Notes: generated by a model not told the origin, from the letters alone. A DNA stretch of 64,000 bases from Collimonas pratensis (GCF_001584185.1 NZ_CP013234.1:1364001-1428000), one strand, 5' to 3'; positions 37,600-47,205 are shown, counted from the first letter of the stretch. Program-made: numbers and translations.

Positions 37600-37684
37600 G
37601 TAGGGTGGGCAAGATTTTTTTGCCCACGCGGGACTGGAAGCTTGGACTCATCACTATCCGCGTGGGCACTGGTGCCCACCCTAC
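37600..37684. repeat. nested inverted repeat with GTAGGGTGGGCA ends
   Basis: Outer arms GTAGGGTGGGCA (37600-37611) and TGCCCACCCTAC (37673-37684) enclose inner arms TGCCCACGCGG (37621-37631) and CCGCGTGGGCA (37658-37668). I recall GTAGGGTGGGCA ends from dispersed repeats in many proteobacteria, so this is likely a MITE-like insertion between the dehydratase and ridA. Confidence 0.8.
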
Positions 37685-37722
37685 TGAGCGCCAGAATCAC
37701 CGCCACCGAATGCAGGACATCC

Positions 37723-38112
37723 ATGAAAATCATTCACACCACCGAATCACCCGCGCCGCTTGGCCACTATGCGCAAGCGGTAGAGCAGAGCGGCTTCGTC
37801 TTTTTATCCGGGATGCTGCCCGCGCGCGATCTGATCGATCCCGCAATACATGATTTCAAGGCACAGGCCCAAGCAGTTCTTGATCAATGCCAAAAGGTCA
37901 TTGAAGCGGCCGGCGGCACTTATGCGGATGTGGTCCAGGTCACGGCTTACATGGTGGGCGTGGAAAACTGGTCTGCGTTTAACGAAGTATATAGCCGCGC
38001 TTTTGGCGCGCATACGCCCGCACGCGCCATCGTGCCGGTCCCTGCGCTGCACCACGGTTTTGCCATCGAATTGCAGGTCGTGGCATTTATTCCCGAGGAG
38101 CGTCGCCGCTAG
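37723..38112 (+). CDS. RidA/YjgF-family enamine/imine deaminase
   Basis: 129 residues, one YjgF/RidA domain. Blocks: PLGHYAQAVEQSGFVFLSGMLP, VTAYMVGVENWSAFNEVY and PARAIVPVPALHHGFAIELQVVAF. The conserved active-site Arg is in PARA. It should hydrolyse reactive 2-aminoacrylate-type intermediates produced by the upstream dehydratase. RBS AGGA precedes the ATG. Confidence 0.93.
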   Translation: MKIIHTTESPAPLGHYAQAVEQSGFVFLSGMLPARDLIDPAIHDFKAQAQAVLDQCQKVIEAAGGTYADVVQVTAYMVGVENWSAFNEVYSRAFGAHTPARAIVPVPALHHGFAIELQVVAFIPEERRR

Positions 38113-38118
38113 GGCACC

Positions 38119-39570
38119 TCATTTGCCGGCGATTTTCTTGCCCTCGGGCTGGTAACCGTCATTCAGCGTCTTCAAGAACGCCACCACATCCTTGATTTCA
38201 TCATCCCTCAACGCAGGCGGCGCACCCGCCTTGCTGTCGAACGGCGCATCGGTCACATCCACATTGGCGTGATAGGCGGCCGGCAAATCGTCGTACTTGT
38301 TGAGCTTGCCATCCTTGCTGCGCGGGTACCATTTTTCCGGTTTGGTTTCCCGTTCCATATAAAAATGCACGACGTCCTCCAGCGAATGGAACACGCCATT
38401 GTGGAAATACACTTGGCGGGTGGCGGCATTGCGCAAGGTCGGGGTCTTGAAGTAGCCGCAGTAGTTCAGCTGCTTGGCCGCATCCTTGCGCCATGGACCG
38501 CACATGCCCATATCAAAATACTTGGGGTCGCGGTTGGCCAGGATGGCCTTGTTGCGCGGCACCGCCAGGGCTTCAAACTGATAATCGGTAAACACCGGCG
38601 GGAAGCTGCCGTCGCGCGATGGCTTTTCGATGTGGCAGGTGGCGCAATTGCCTTTTTTCGGATCCTTGAACAGCGTTAATCCGCGCATTTCCTGTTCGCT
38701 CAGTTGCACCTGCTCGGCCAGGTAGTAGTCGTACTTGCTGTCGTAGGGATGGAAGCTGCGGTCTTCTTTCTGGTACAGCGCCAGCGCGTAATAGGCTTCT
38801 CCCAGCGCCAGGTTGGGCGAAGTGAATACGGACGGACCGAACAGCTGCAGCATGTCCTTGGCGTAGGGCGCGGCCTTGAATTTTGCCAGCAGTTGCGCGG
38901 CGTTCTTGTTGGCCATTTCATTCGCTGCCAGCAAGGGGCCGCCGGCCTGGTCGGTCAGGTTGGTGGCCCGGCCGTCCCAGTCGAAGCCGCCTTGGGGCAC
39001 CACTTCCTGCACTGCCGCCGATGGCTGCAGCGTTGCCTTGGCTACCGCCGGCGCCGGCGGGTTGGCCTTGGCTGCTGCTGCCTGCAGGACGGCGCCCTTG
39101 TCGTCTTCGTCGGGCTTGGTGTCGGGGCCGATGGAGAATGCTGGCGCGTGTTCGTGATAGCGCAAGGAAGGGACTGCGCGTCCGCCCTGTGCCTGCAAAT
39201 GCATGCCGCCGAGCTGTACTGCGAGGCCGTTGGCCGGCGCGTGGGCGTTATCCGGGTTGTGGCAGGAGGCGCAGGACAACTTGCCGGAAGCGGACAGGGA
39301 TTGGTCGTAGAAGATTTTTTTGCCGATTTCGGCCACGGCGCTTAAGGGGACCACCGGCGCATTCAGGCGCGCCAACGCGGCCTGGGCCGTGCTTGCCGGC
39401 GCCGGCGCCACGGCGACAGGTGCAGCGGCAGTCACTGGCGCAGCAGCAGTGCTGGCCTGGTCCTGACGGCCGCAGCCGCTCAGGAGAAACGCCAGCGCGG
39501 CGAGTGCGAGGATGGCTGTGCGTGGCGACGCTAAAGCAAGAGCAGGGTGCGGCTGAAACCGGATTTTCAT
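38119..39570 (-). CDS. exported di-haem cytochrome c peroxidase (MauG/CcpA family)
   Basis: 483 residues. A lipoprotein signal (LLSGC, Cys33) and an Ala/Pro-rich linker precede two haem-c domains with CASCH (100-104) and CATCH (309-313). A low-complexity Ala/Pro segment (about 162-182) is inserted in the first domain. The family reduces H2O2 or oxidises protein/small substrates in the periplasm. It is a single gene, convergent with ridA. Confidence 0.9.
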   Translation of the reverse strand: MKIRFQPHPALALASPRTAILALAALAFLLSGCGRQDQASTAAAPVTAAAPVAVAPAPASTAQAALARLNAPVVPLSAVAEIGKKIFYDQSLSASGKLSCASCHNPDNAHAPANGLAVQLGGMHLQAQGGRAVPSLRYHEHAPAFSIGPDTKPDEDDKGAVLQAAAAKANPPAPAVAKATLQPSAAVQEVVPQGGFDWDGRATNLTDQAGGPLLAANEMANKNAAQLLAKFKAAPYAKDMLQLFGPSVFTSPNLALGEAYYALALYQKEDRSFHPYDSKYDYYLAEQVQLSEQEMRGLTLFKDPKKGNCATCHIEKPSRDGSFPPVFTDYQFEALAVPRNKAILANRDPKYFDMGMCGPWRKDAAKQLNYCGYFKTPTLRNAATRQVYFHNGVFHSLEDVVHFYMERETKPEKWYPRSKDGKLNKYDDLPAAYHANVDVTDAPFDSKAGAPPALRDDEIKDVVAFLKTLNDGYQPEGKKIAGK

Positions 39571-40044
39571 AAAGGCTCAAGGACGTGCGACGGTGAAGTT
39601 TCCTGCGCAAATGACAACGCTTGCCCGCGTGGATGCGCATCTGGATCAAAACGATAACCCGGCAGGATAGCGCTGAAATATGTCAACTTGATGAAATGGG
39701 CGATCTTGTCGTTTGCCGCGGCGAATTCGATGACGAAACAGACACGTCATCATGCGGTAACAAGCCGATCCTACAATCCAGCTCCGAATGTTTCTCAGCG
39801 GCGTAAGCGGGCTGTCATCGCCAGATCAAGTCCGTTAGCACTGTGTCATTTCCTGACTGCCGGGAAGTCTCCGGCAAGCGGCATTTCAATCAATATTGGC
39901 GTGGCAAAAAAACAGCATGGCGCGCCGATAGGTAATCGCATTTGAACATCAATAAAGAGTAATGCGGGGCGGACTGCCTGGCCTGGCAACGGGATGCTGG
40001 CCGGATGCAACTGCATTAGTCACTAATACTACTCAGGAGCATCA
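39571..40044. other. 474-bp non-coding gap between divergent peroxidase and phospholipase genes
   Basis: No credible gene. It must hold both divergent promoters. Two heptamers resembling PhoB half-sites, CTGTCAT (39812-39818, exact) and GTGTCAT (39843-39849), lie upstream of the phospholipase gene but 31 bp apart, not in the 11-bp register, so a Pho box is not established. The RBS of the next gene (CAGGAG) is at the end. Confidence 0.5.
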
Positions 40045-41895
40045 ATGAAATTGCACACTACATTTGCGGAGCATCGCTTCGCAAAGCCTGCGCTTGCGCT
40101 GGCGATCACCGCTGGCTTGCTGGGTGGCTGCAACTCCGGCAGCTCGTCGTCGTCCCTCGACAACGGCCCGACACCGCCGGTGGTAGCGAAAGCCGCCACG
40201 CCGATCCAGCACGTCGTGGTGATCTTCCAGGAAAACGTCTCCTTCGATCACTATTTCGGCACTTATCCAAACGCTGCCAATCCTACCGGCGAGCCGGCAT
40301 TCACGGCCGCTGCCGGTACCCCGGTGGTGAATAACCTGCAAACGCCGCTGGACGTCACCAAGAGTTTCGCCGCACTGCGCGTGCCTAGCCTGCTGACGGC
40401 CAATCCGACCACGCTGAACACCGGCAATGGCGTCAACGCCATCAATCCTTTCCGCCTCGATCGTTCGCAAGTCGTCATCGCCGACCAGGACCATGATTAC
40501 CAAGCCGAGCAGATGGGCTTCAACGGCGGCGCCATGGACCTGTTCCCGGCCTCGCTCGGCGCAGGCAACTCGGCTGCGCCGCAAGTGCTGACGCCGCCGC
40601 TCAACACCAATGGCTTGACCATGGGTTACTTCGACGGCAATACCGTGACAGCGCTGTGGAATTATGCGCAGAACTATGCGCTCAACGACAACTCCTTCGG
40701 CACCACCTTTGGCCCTTCGGCGCCGGGCGCGATCAACCTGATCTCGGGCCAGACCAACGGCGTTATCGCCACCAACCTGTCGGCCAGCCAGGCTGGCAAC
40801 TATGCAGCCGGCGACGGCTATTACGGCGAGCTGTCCAGCGACGGCGTGGGTGGCATCAACCTGGCCGGCGATGCCCAGCCTTTGAATGATGCTTGCATGA
40901 CGCGCGACGCAGCGCAGCTGAGCGGCAAGAACGTCGGCGACATGCTCAATGCAGCGAATGTCAGCTGGGGCTTCTTCCAAGGCGGCTTCGACCTGACCGT
41001 GACCAATGCAAACGGCACGACAGGCTGCAAGCGTTCCACTACGTCCGCAGTCACTGGCGTCACCAAGGCCGACTATATCCCTCACCACCAGCCTTTCCAG
41101 TACTACGCCAGTACGGCGAACCTGAAGCATGCCCGTCCTAGCGCTGTCACCGCCATCGGCAATACCTTCCAGGCAGACGGCAAGACGGTGGATCCTGCCA
41201 ATCATCAGTACGACATCCATGACTTCTTCGATGCCGTATCGGCTGGCAATTATCCTGCGGTCAGCTTCCTGAAAGCTCCTGGCTACCAGGACGGCCACGC
41301 CGGTTATTCCGACCCGCTCGACGAACAAGCGTTCGTCACGCAAGTGGTCAACTTCCTGCAGAAGCAGCCGGGCTGGAGCAATACGCTGGTCGTGATTGCT
41401 TATGACGACTCGGACGGCTTTTACGATCACCAGGCCAGCCCGATCCTGAATCCGTCGAACAACACCACTGCTGCCGCTGCCTTCACCAGCAACGGCCTGA
41501 CTGCGCCAGGCGTGGCAGACGCGCTGAACGGTCCTGGTGTCTGCAAAACCAACGGCCCAGGTTCATCACAAGGCACACCGACAGCATTGTCCGGCGCCAC
41601 CGGCAAGACTAGCGCCCAAGGCCGCTGCGGCTATGGCCCACGCCTGCCGCTGCTGGTGATCTCGCCGTACGCGAAGACCAACTACGTCGACCACACGCTG
41701 ACCGACCAGACCTCGATCCTGCGCTTCATCGAAGACAACTGGTTGTCCGGCCAGCGCATCGCCGGTTCTTACGACGCCATTGCCGGCACCTTGACCAACA
41801 TGCTGAACCTGAGCGGCACGCCAAGCACAGCCAAGCTGATCCTCGATCCGACCACCGGCCAGCCGGCTGCCGGCACGACCAGCAAGAAACTGTGA
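40045..41895 (+). CDS. PF04185 phosphoesterase / phospholipase C, lipoprotein
   Basis: 616 residues. Lipobox LLGGC (Cys29) and a Ser-rich linker precede the phosphoesterase domain, with catalytic block ENVSFDHYFG (63-72), YDDSDGFYDH and GYGPRLPLLVISPYAKTN. There are no C-terminal DUF756 domains, unlike the 4.5-kb phospholipase. It resembles the acid phosphatase/PLC group found in Burkholderiales. It is surface- or periplasm-anchored. RBS AGGAG precedes the ATG and a terminator follows. Confidence 0.92.
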   Translation: MKLHTTFAEHRFAKPALALAITAGLLGGCNSGSSSSSLDNGPTPPVVAKAATPIQHVVVIFQENVSFDHYFGTYPNAANPTGEPAFTAAAGTPVVNNLQTPLDVTKSFAALRVPSLLTANPTTLNTGNGVNAINPFRLDRSQVVIADQDHDYQAEQMGFNGGAMDLFPASLGAGNSAAPQVLTPPLNTNGLTMGYFDGNTVTALWNYAQNYALNDNSFGTTFGPSAPGAINLISGQTNGVIATNLSASQAGNYAAGDGYYGELSSDGVGGINLAGDAQPLNDACMTRDAAQLSGKNVGDMLNAANVSWGFFQGGFDLTVTNANGTTGCKRSTTSAVTGVTKADYIPHHQPFQYYASTANLKHARPSAVTAIGNTFQADGKTVDPANHQYDIHDFFDAVSAGNYPAVSFLKAPGYQDGHAGYSDPLDEQAFVTQVVNFLQKQPGWSNTLVVIAYDDSDGFYDHQASPILNPSNNTTAAAAFTSNGLTAPGVADALNGPGVCKTNGPGSSQGTPTALSGATGKTSAQGRCGYGPRLPLLVISPYAKTNYVDHTLTDQTSILRFIEDNWLSGQRIAGSYDAIAGTLTNMLNLSGTPSTAKLILDPTTGQPAAGTTSKKL

Positions 41896-41997
41896 CCGCA
41901 ACTGCTGCAAAAACCTGATAACGGAATGCGCCGGCTGCCTTGAACGCTCTCACCATGAAAGCATTCAAGGCGGCGTGCAAAGTCCGGTTGAAGATCG

Positions 41998-42040
41998 CCT
42001 GTCCCTTGCCAGTCATAGCGGTGAGGGGCAGGTTTTTTTT
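41998..42040 (+). terminator. terminator between the two phosphoesterase genes
   Basis: CCTGTCCCT and AGGGGCAGG pair over 9 bp (with G-T wobble) and are followed by eight T. The two neighbouring phosphoesterase genes are therefore probably separate transcripts. Confidence 0.75.
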
Positions 42041-42080
42041 CGGCCGCGCACGCAAAGGCGATCAACCATTGGAGATGATG

Positions 42081-43901
42081 ATGAGTTCACGAACAAATGT
42101 TTTTCCGAAGCAGCCGGCTGGACGCTTGCTGAAAACCATGCTGGCCGGCCTGGCGCTGCTGGCTTCCGCGGGCGCAGTCCAAGCCGCAGGCAGCGGCAAC
42201 CTGATCGTCAACGGCGGCGGTGAGACCGGCCTCTGTGCGACCGACTGGAAAGCGGTTAAAACCGTGCCGGGCTGGCAGGTCTTGCTGGGCAACCCGACGC
42301 TGGTCTGCTATTCCGTCGCAAGTTTCACGACGCCATCCTCGCCGGCCGCGGGCAATGCCTTCATCGCCGACGGTCCTTATGGCGACTCGGCGCTGATGCA
42401 GACCATCAATGTCGCCTCCGCCAGCAGCGCCATCGATACCGGCACGGTGACTTATTCCCTGTCCGGTTGGCTGGGCGGATATACCGTCTATGCCGGGCAG
42501 GCGATCGTCACCGCAAGCTTCCTCGACGCTTCCGGCAAAGTGCTGGGCAATCCGGGCGAACTGTCCGGCGTCACCGCCAGCGCGCGCGGCAACGCCAACG
42601 CCTTCATCGCCAAGTCGAACAGCGGCACCGTGCCAGCCGGTACCCGTTCGATCGCGGTGCAACTGCAGTTCATCAATACCTCCAGCTCCACCAACGTCGG
42701 CTACGCCGACAATCTGTCGCTCACCTTGTCGACGCCGGTGCCCGCGCCGGTCCTGGCAGCGCCGGCATCCACGGTGCCGGCCTTCGACCACGTGTTCTTC
42801 GTGATGATGGAAAACACCGACTACTCGCAAGTCATCGGCGACACCACCAATGCCCCGTTCATCAACTCGCTGGCGCAGGGCGGCACCTTGCTGACCAATA
42901 ACAGCGGCGTCTACCACCCCAGCGACGAAAACTACATGGCGGTCTCGGGCGGCGACACCTTCGTCACCGGCGCGATCTACTATCCGAACATCAAGGTCGG
43001 CGCCAGCCACATCGGCGACCGCCTGGAAGCCATCGGCAAGACCTGGAAAGCCTACGAGCAAGGCATGGGCACCCCGTGCAACACCAAGAACAACGTCGAC
43101 AGCTACTACGAACCGGATGACGCGCCGTTCATCAACTACACCAACATCTCCGGCAATCCGACCCGCTGCGCGGCGCATCTGTTCGACACCACTCAGCTCA
43201 CCACCGACCTGCAGTCGGCAGCTACTACGCCGAATTTTTCCTGGATAGCCGCCGACGACAACGCCGACGGCGAAGCCTCAGGCAACGGTTCCGCCAACAG
43301 CCTGCAGGTGCAAGACGGCTGGCTTAAGCAAACCTTGCAGCCGATCTTCGCATCGCCGGCATGGACCAGCCAGCGCTCGCTGCTGATCCTGACCTGGGAT
43401 GAGTCCTCGGGCAGCGCCACCAACCACATCGGCGGCATCGTCTACGGTTCGCAAGGCCTGGTCGGCAGCGGTGCGCTCAGCACTGCCAGCTACAACCATT
43501 ACAGCGCCGGCCGCACCATCGAAAGCGCACTCGGCATCAGCCCGCTGACCGCCAACGATACCTACGCCCAGCCGATCAACGACGCCTTCACGCCCAATGC
43601 AAAAGCCGCAGCCTCGTCGCTGAGCGCCGCCATGCCGAATGTGCAGCAGGGTGAAAACATCGCGTTCAACTTCAGCACCACGCTGGCCAACACCAATTCG
43701 TCCAACTGGGTCGGCATCTATCCCGCCGGCGCCAGCCCGGGCACCAACAGCTCGACGATGTGGCAGTACGTGGGCGCGCAAGGCGGCGTGACTGCGTTCA
43801 GCACGGCGTCGCTGGCGCCTGGGACTTATACGGCGTGGTATTTGTACAATGGCGGGTATACCAAGCTGGCTGGGCCGGCCACTTTCGTGGTTAGCCAGTA
43901 A
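42081..43901 (+). CDS. secreted multidomain PF04185 phosphoesterase
   Basis: 606 residues. A Sec signal (residues about 15-36, ending AVQAA) is followed by a beta-sandwich module (about 37-220; NLIVNGGGET...GWQ), the phosphoesterase domain with catalytic-type block FFVMMENTDYSQ (Thr in place of the usual Ser; about 239-250) and LILTWDESSGS, and a C-terminal Ig-like module (NSSNWVGIYPAGASP...). The three consecutive ATGs at 42075-42083 make the exact start uncertain; the third is best spaced from GGAG. The N- and C-terminal modules may bind glycan or surface. Confidence 0.88.
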   Translation: MSSRTNVFPKQPAGRLLKTMLAGLALLASAGAVQAAGSGNLIVNGGGETGLCATDWKAVKTVPGWQVLLGNPTLVCYSVASFTTPSSPAAGNAFIADGPYGDSALMQTINVASASSAIDTGTVTYSLSGWLGGYTVYAGQAIVTASFLDASGKVLGNPGELSGVTASARGNANAFIAKSNSGTVPAGTRSIAVQLQFINTSSSTNVGYADNLSLTLSTPVPAPVLAAPASTVPAFDHVFFVMMENTDYSQVIGDTTNAPFINSLAQGGTLLTNNSGVYHPSDENYMAVSGGDTFVTGAIYYPNIKVGASHIGDRLEAIGKTWKAYEQGMGTPCNTKNNVDSYYEPDDAPFINYTNISGNPTRCAAHLFDTTQLTTDLQSAATTPNFSWIAADDNADGEASGNGSANSLQVQDGWLKQTLQPIFASPAWTSQRSLLILTWDESSGSATNHIGGIVYGSQGLVGSGALSTASYNHYSAGRTIESALGISPLTANDTYAQPINDAFTPNAKAAASSLSAAMPNVQQGENIAFNFSTTLANTNSSNWVGIYPAGASPGTNSSTMWQYVGAQGGVTAFSTASLAPGTYTAWYLYNGGYTKLAGPATFVVSQ

Positions 43902-44010
43902 TCCTGTCTCATGGCCGTAGGAGGACAAGCATTTGCCAGAAACCTGGAAAGCTTGTGCAGGTCTGCGCCTCAGAAATGAGAACTAGCTGATACGCCATGC
44001 GTGCCGGCAT

Positions 44011-44048
44011 GAAGAAGGAGGCGATTGTCGCCTCCTTCTTCTTCTTTT
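44011..44048 (+). terminator. terminator after the secreted phosphoesterase gene
   Basis: GAAGAAGGAGGCGA and TCGCCTCCTTCTTC form a perfect 14-bp stem with a 3-nt loop, followed by a T-rich stretch. Confidence 0.8.
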
Positions 44049-44227
44049 CACCCGCGAAATCGTGGCGGCCTGAGCAGCCATTCATCGACTGAGGCCTCCC
44101 TCAATCCCCCGCCTGATCCGGCCCTGGCTTCCTGCTCCTGCAGTTCTGACAAATTGCCTGATGTCGGAAAACCACAAACATATTAAAGATTGCAAGATTC
44201 TTGTCTTGTCATAATGTTTCTGTGGAT

Positions 44228-44257
44228 AAATCTGATGCAATTTTGTAAAATCTGATG
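44228..44257. repeat. 10-bp direct repeat with 20-bp period upstream of lipoprotein gene
   Basis: AAATCTGATG occurs at 44228-44237 and again at 44248-44257, exactly two helical turns apart, in a very A/T-rich part of the 525-bp gap 43902-44426. This could be an activator or repressor site for the lipoprotein gene that starts at 44427. No other gene-like feature is seen in the gap besides the terminator at its left end. Confidence 0.4.
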
Positions 44258-44426
44258 AATTTATTTGCAACATTTTCAAATGAGCAAGAGGCGGGACGCT
44301 TGTGTCAGCGTCAATCCGGGCGGTATCCGCGGATTCTCCTGGACCGATGCACTGGGTCGGATACCACTAGCGTTACGTGGGGCGGCATACAGCAGTTAAA
44401 AACTAAAACAGATTTCAGGGAGAAAA

Positions 44427-45212
44427 ATGAAGAATATCGTTGTCGGCGTTGCACTCGTCTTGGCCATTAGTGGCTGTGCCATGGATAGTTCCTACAAATT
44501 TGCCAAGCTGAAAAAAAAGCATGAGGCTGAAATTCAATCAATCACGGGCGTAGAAATTTTCTATAGTCCGGAACAGATGATTGTTATGCAAACTGCGAAC
44601 AACACGTCGAGCGATGTCATTGCAGTAGGCAGCCTGCTTGGTCCGGTGGGGACCTTGGCTGCCGGTGTGGGTGGCATTGCTCTTCAGCGTAAGGCAGCGA
44701 GTGATGTCGTGACGCGTACCGAGGAGTTTTCTCAGGCGGTGCACGAGGCTGCGACACAGCAAGATATGCATCTTGCATTCGCCAACAAATTGAAAAGCGC
44801 AATTGAAAGCACCGGGCGCGTCGTTAAATTGACTGAAATAAAACGGCCTCCCGAAAAAAAATTGGGGATGCGTCCGGCAAAAGGCCAGTTGCCCTCATTT
44901 ACGGTTAGCGAAGGGTATAGCCCCCTGTTATTGAGAATGACCGTGGCATACGGAGCAGCCGATCTCCTCAATGACTATCATCCCGTGCTCGTCACGGAAT
45001 ATGTGCTGATGAATCAAAAGGGCAACAGGGTTTTGCTAGGAAACACCTATACGTCGGTACCTGCCAAGCCGGCGTATGCGAGCTATCCGGAGCTGCTCAA
45101 GGATGCGCTCGGAGCACGGCAATCTGCGAAAGACATTTTGATCAGTACCTGGCCCGATCAGATTTCAAATTCCGTATTCGGCGTCAGCGCAGCGGTCGTG
45201 TCTAGTCACTGA
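44427..45212 (+). CDS. lipoprotein with glycine-zipper-like segment
   Basis: 261 residues. Lipobox ISGC (Cys17). A hydrophobic glycine-rich stretch (about 67-91, GSLLGPVGTLAAGVGGIALQ) could insert in a membrane. No family is recognised. RBS CAGGGAG precedes the start. The gene and the next are more A/T-rich than the flanking core genes, suggesting acquisition. Confidence 0.72.
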   Translation: MKNIVVGVALVLAISGCAMDSSYKFAKLKKKHEAEIQSITGVEIFYSPEQMIVMQTANNTSSDVIAVGSLLGPVGTLAAGVGGIALQRKAASDVVTRTEEFSQAVHEAATQQDMHLAFANKLKSAIESTGRVVKLTEIKRPPEKKLGMRPAKGQLPSFTVSEGYSPLLLRMTVAYGAADLLNDYHPVLVTEYVLMNQKGNRVLLGNTYTSVPAKPAYASYPELLKDALGARQSAKDILISTWPDQISNSVFGVSAAVVSSH

Positions 45213-45301
45213 TCTTGAATGATGACGCGGCATGATGCAGCAGCAGTTTCGCTGCTTTCCAAAAAAATTGAATGAGCCGGTATCGGCTGCAAAAGACCCT
45301 G

Positions 45302-45889
45302 ATGAAAAAACTACTCTTTATATTCAGTCTTCCGCTTTTACTGACAGCATGCGGCATCGGCAAATACAATGTCGCATACAGTGAGCCTAAGGATGGCGAT
45401 CGTGCCAGAATCCGGGTAATCGTCCCAACGGTATTCAATGCCTATCGTGGAGTAACTGCCTTCCCGAATATGCAATGCCTGACCAAGAGGCCTGTCGGCA
45501 GCGGACACGTTGTAGGCAGCTATGCCATCGGTTTTGAAAACAATCTGAATGGACAAAAAATAGGTATTCCAGCCAGTACGTTTTCAGAAAAAAAAGGATA
45601 TGTGAAGGCGGAAACCTACCTGTCTGCGAATCAGCCGGTAATGTTCACGTTCAGCAAACCTAATTCGACCAGTGAATCTCCAGCAGTCTCCGGCACCACG
45701 AGAATGATCACGATTTATCAGGATAGCTGCTTCGCAAGAGTGGTATTCGTGCCCCAGACAAATGCTGACTACGAATTGGTTTTTACATCCGAAACAAGCT
45801 GTCAGTTTGAACTGAACCGTTTGACAGTCGATCAGGGCGCGGTTTCAGCGGCCCCGGTCATTCAGCGCAACATTGAAATTTGCCATTAG
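45302..45889 (+). CDS. small lipoprotein of unknown function
   Basis: 195 residues. Lipobox LLTAC near residue 17. The mature part has four or five Cys and a beta-rich pattern; no family is recognised. The start at the MKKLLF codon gives a normal signal peptide; an upstream in-frame start adds 10 basic residues. It follows the previous lipoprotein gene by 89 bp and may be co-transcribed. Confidence 0.68.
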   Translation: MKKLLFIFSLPLLLTACGIGKYNVAYSEPKDGDRARIRVIVPTVFNAYRGVTAFPNMQCLTKRPVGSGHVVGSYAIGFENNLNGQKIGIPASTFSEKKGYVKAETYLSANQPVMFTFSKPNSTSESPAVSGTTRMITIYQDSCFARVVFVPQTNADYELVFTSETSCQFELNRLTVDQGAVSAAPVIQRNIEICH

Positions 45890-46002
45890 CAAGCCGTTGA
45901 AAAAAAACTGTGCGCTGGCGAAGTTGGACGGGAATTCACGACGCGGCCAAGTCAGGTTCGATAGGGTCGTCTGCTGATTGATTTGAATGAAACGAGATTC
46001 CT

Positions 46003-46625
46003 ATGTTCTCTACGCTCATTACCGTTTTTTTTCTTCACCTTGCCGCCATGATGACGCCCGGCGCCAACGTTCTGCTCATTTCGCAATTGGCAGCGAGTGA
46101 CCGCTCTCGCAGTGCGGGTTTTGCTGCGTTGGGGTGACGGTTGGCGCGGGTATTTGGGCAAGCTGCGCCGTACTCGGGATCAATGCTATATTCCAGGCGT
46201 TTCCGTGGCTGAGACTGGCACTTCAGATCACCGGTGGTTTGTATCTTCTGTATGTCGCTAGTCGTTTATGGCGATCGGGTGGCGTAGCCTTGAATGGAAA
46301 TGCGCCACATGTTTCCAGCGTGGCAGCATTCCGCCTGGGATTTTTGACGAATATCACGAATCCGAAATCTGCCTTGTTCTTCGGCAGCGTTTTTGCCGCT
46401 TCATTTCCCGCCACGCCGGGTCCGTTGCTTCAGGTGGCGGCGGTGGCAATGATAGTCATCAACGCCTTGCTCTGGCACTCCTTGCTCGCTTACTTTTTCT
46501 CTCGTAGGCGGATTCGAGCCGCTTACTCGCGAGCCAGTCGCATCAGTAACCGCATCGCCGCAGTTGCTGTCGGCGCCTTGGGGCTAAGTTTGCTGGTGGT
46601 TTCGCTGCGAGAAGCCAGGTCGTAG
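46003..46625 (+). pseudogene. LysE/RhtB-family exporter, frameshifted
   Basis: The first 44 codons (MFSTLITVFFLHLAAMMTPGANVLLISQ...) end at TGA 46135-46137. The rest of the protein (GAGIWASCAVLGINAIFQ... NPKSALFFGSVF...) continues in the next frame from 46134. Joining the two frames gives a normal-length LysE-family protein with both family blocks. A single G lost from the GGGG run at 46131-46134 explains it. Alternatively, the GTGA overlap could let a GTG restart translation, making two polypeptides. Confidence 0.8.
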
Positions 46626-46710
46626 ATCGCCATCCAATGGCTGGACGAATTTTGAGTCATGTCCATCATACAAACTCTATAAGCTTTTTTCCCGGCGGAT
46701 TAAATGGCGG

Positions 46711-47205
46711 TCAATTCCTTAGTATCAGCATCATCATGAGAGAGTTGATCAAGACATGTGGTAGTGCCGCAGCCAGGAATGCTTTCCGAAACGATACTTG
46801 TCGCCAGACCAGATAGGCGCACGAAAAAACAAAGAAACTCCACACGGTGCCGAAGAACCACAAACGCCCGAATATGGCATGGAAGCAGCCCCAGCAAATC
46901 GCAGCGATGACTACCACCCAGATCCGGCGCAGCGATGAAGATGACAGTACCGTCAGCATGTAAGCCAGAATAAGCGTTTCAGCAATGGGTGCGAAAACGA
47001 TGGCGCTGAAAACCGCGCCAGGTGTGGCAATTGTCCCGGACGGCGAAATCGAGGCAACGTCAACGCCAAAAAATATCAGTATCCATTGCACACTCTGAGC
47101 TAGCACAAGTGACGGTATGAGCGCTATTGGAAAAGATAACAAAACATAGCGCCAGAGCGGCATCGCAGGTGCTGAAAAAAGAAAGGATCGTAAACGAAGG
47201 ATCAT
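46711..47205 (-). CDS. CPBP-like membrane protein (CAAX-protease/abortive-infection family)
   Basis: 164 residues with four or five predicted helices. The blocks FAPIAETLILAYML and ICWGCFHAIFGR resemble motifs 1 and 2 of CPBP intramembrane proteases. Motif 1, normally EE-x3-R, lacks the first Glu and the Arg, so activity is doubtful. A family assignment by eye only. Confidence 0.55.
   Translation of the reverse strand: MILRLRSFLFSAPAMPLWRYVLLSFPIALIPSLVLAQSVQWILIFFGVDVASISPSGTIATPGAVFSAIVFAPIAETLILAYMLTVLSSSSLRRIWVVVIAAICWGCFHAIFGRLWFFGTVWSFFVFSCAYLVWRQVSFRKAFLAAALPHVLINSLMMMLILRN

Noticed and set aside
40821..41066. CRISPR or other array-like repetition in the phosphoesterase genes
   Set aside because: No regularly spaced direct repeats; the apparent repetition is Asn/Thr/Gly-rich coding sequence.
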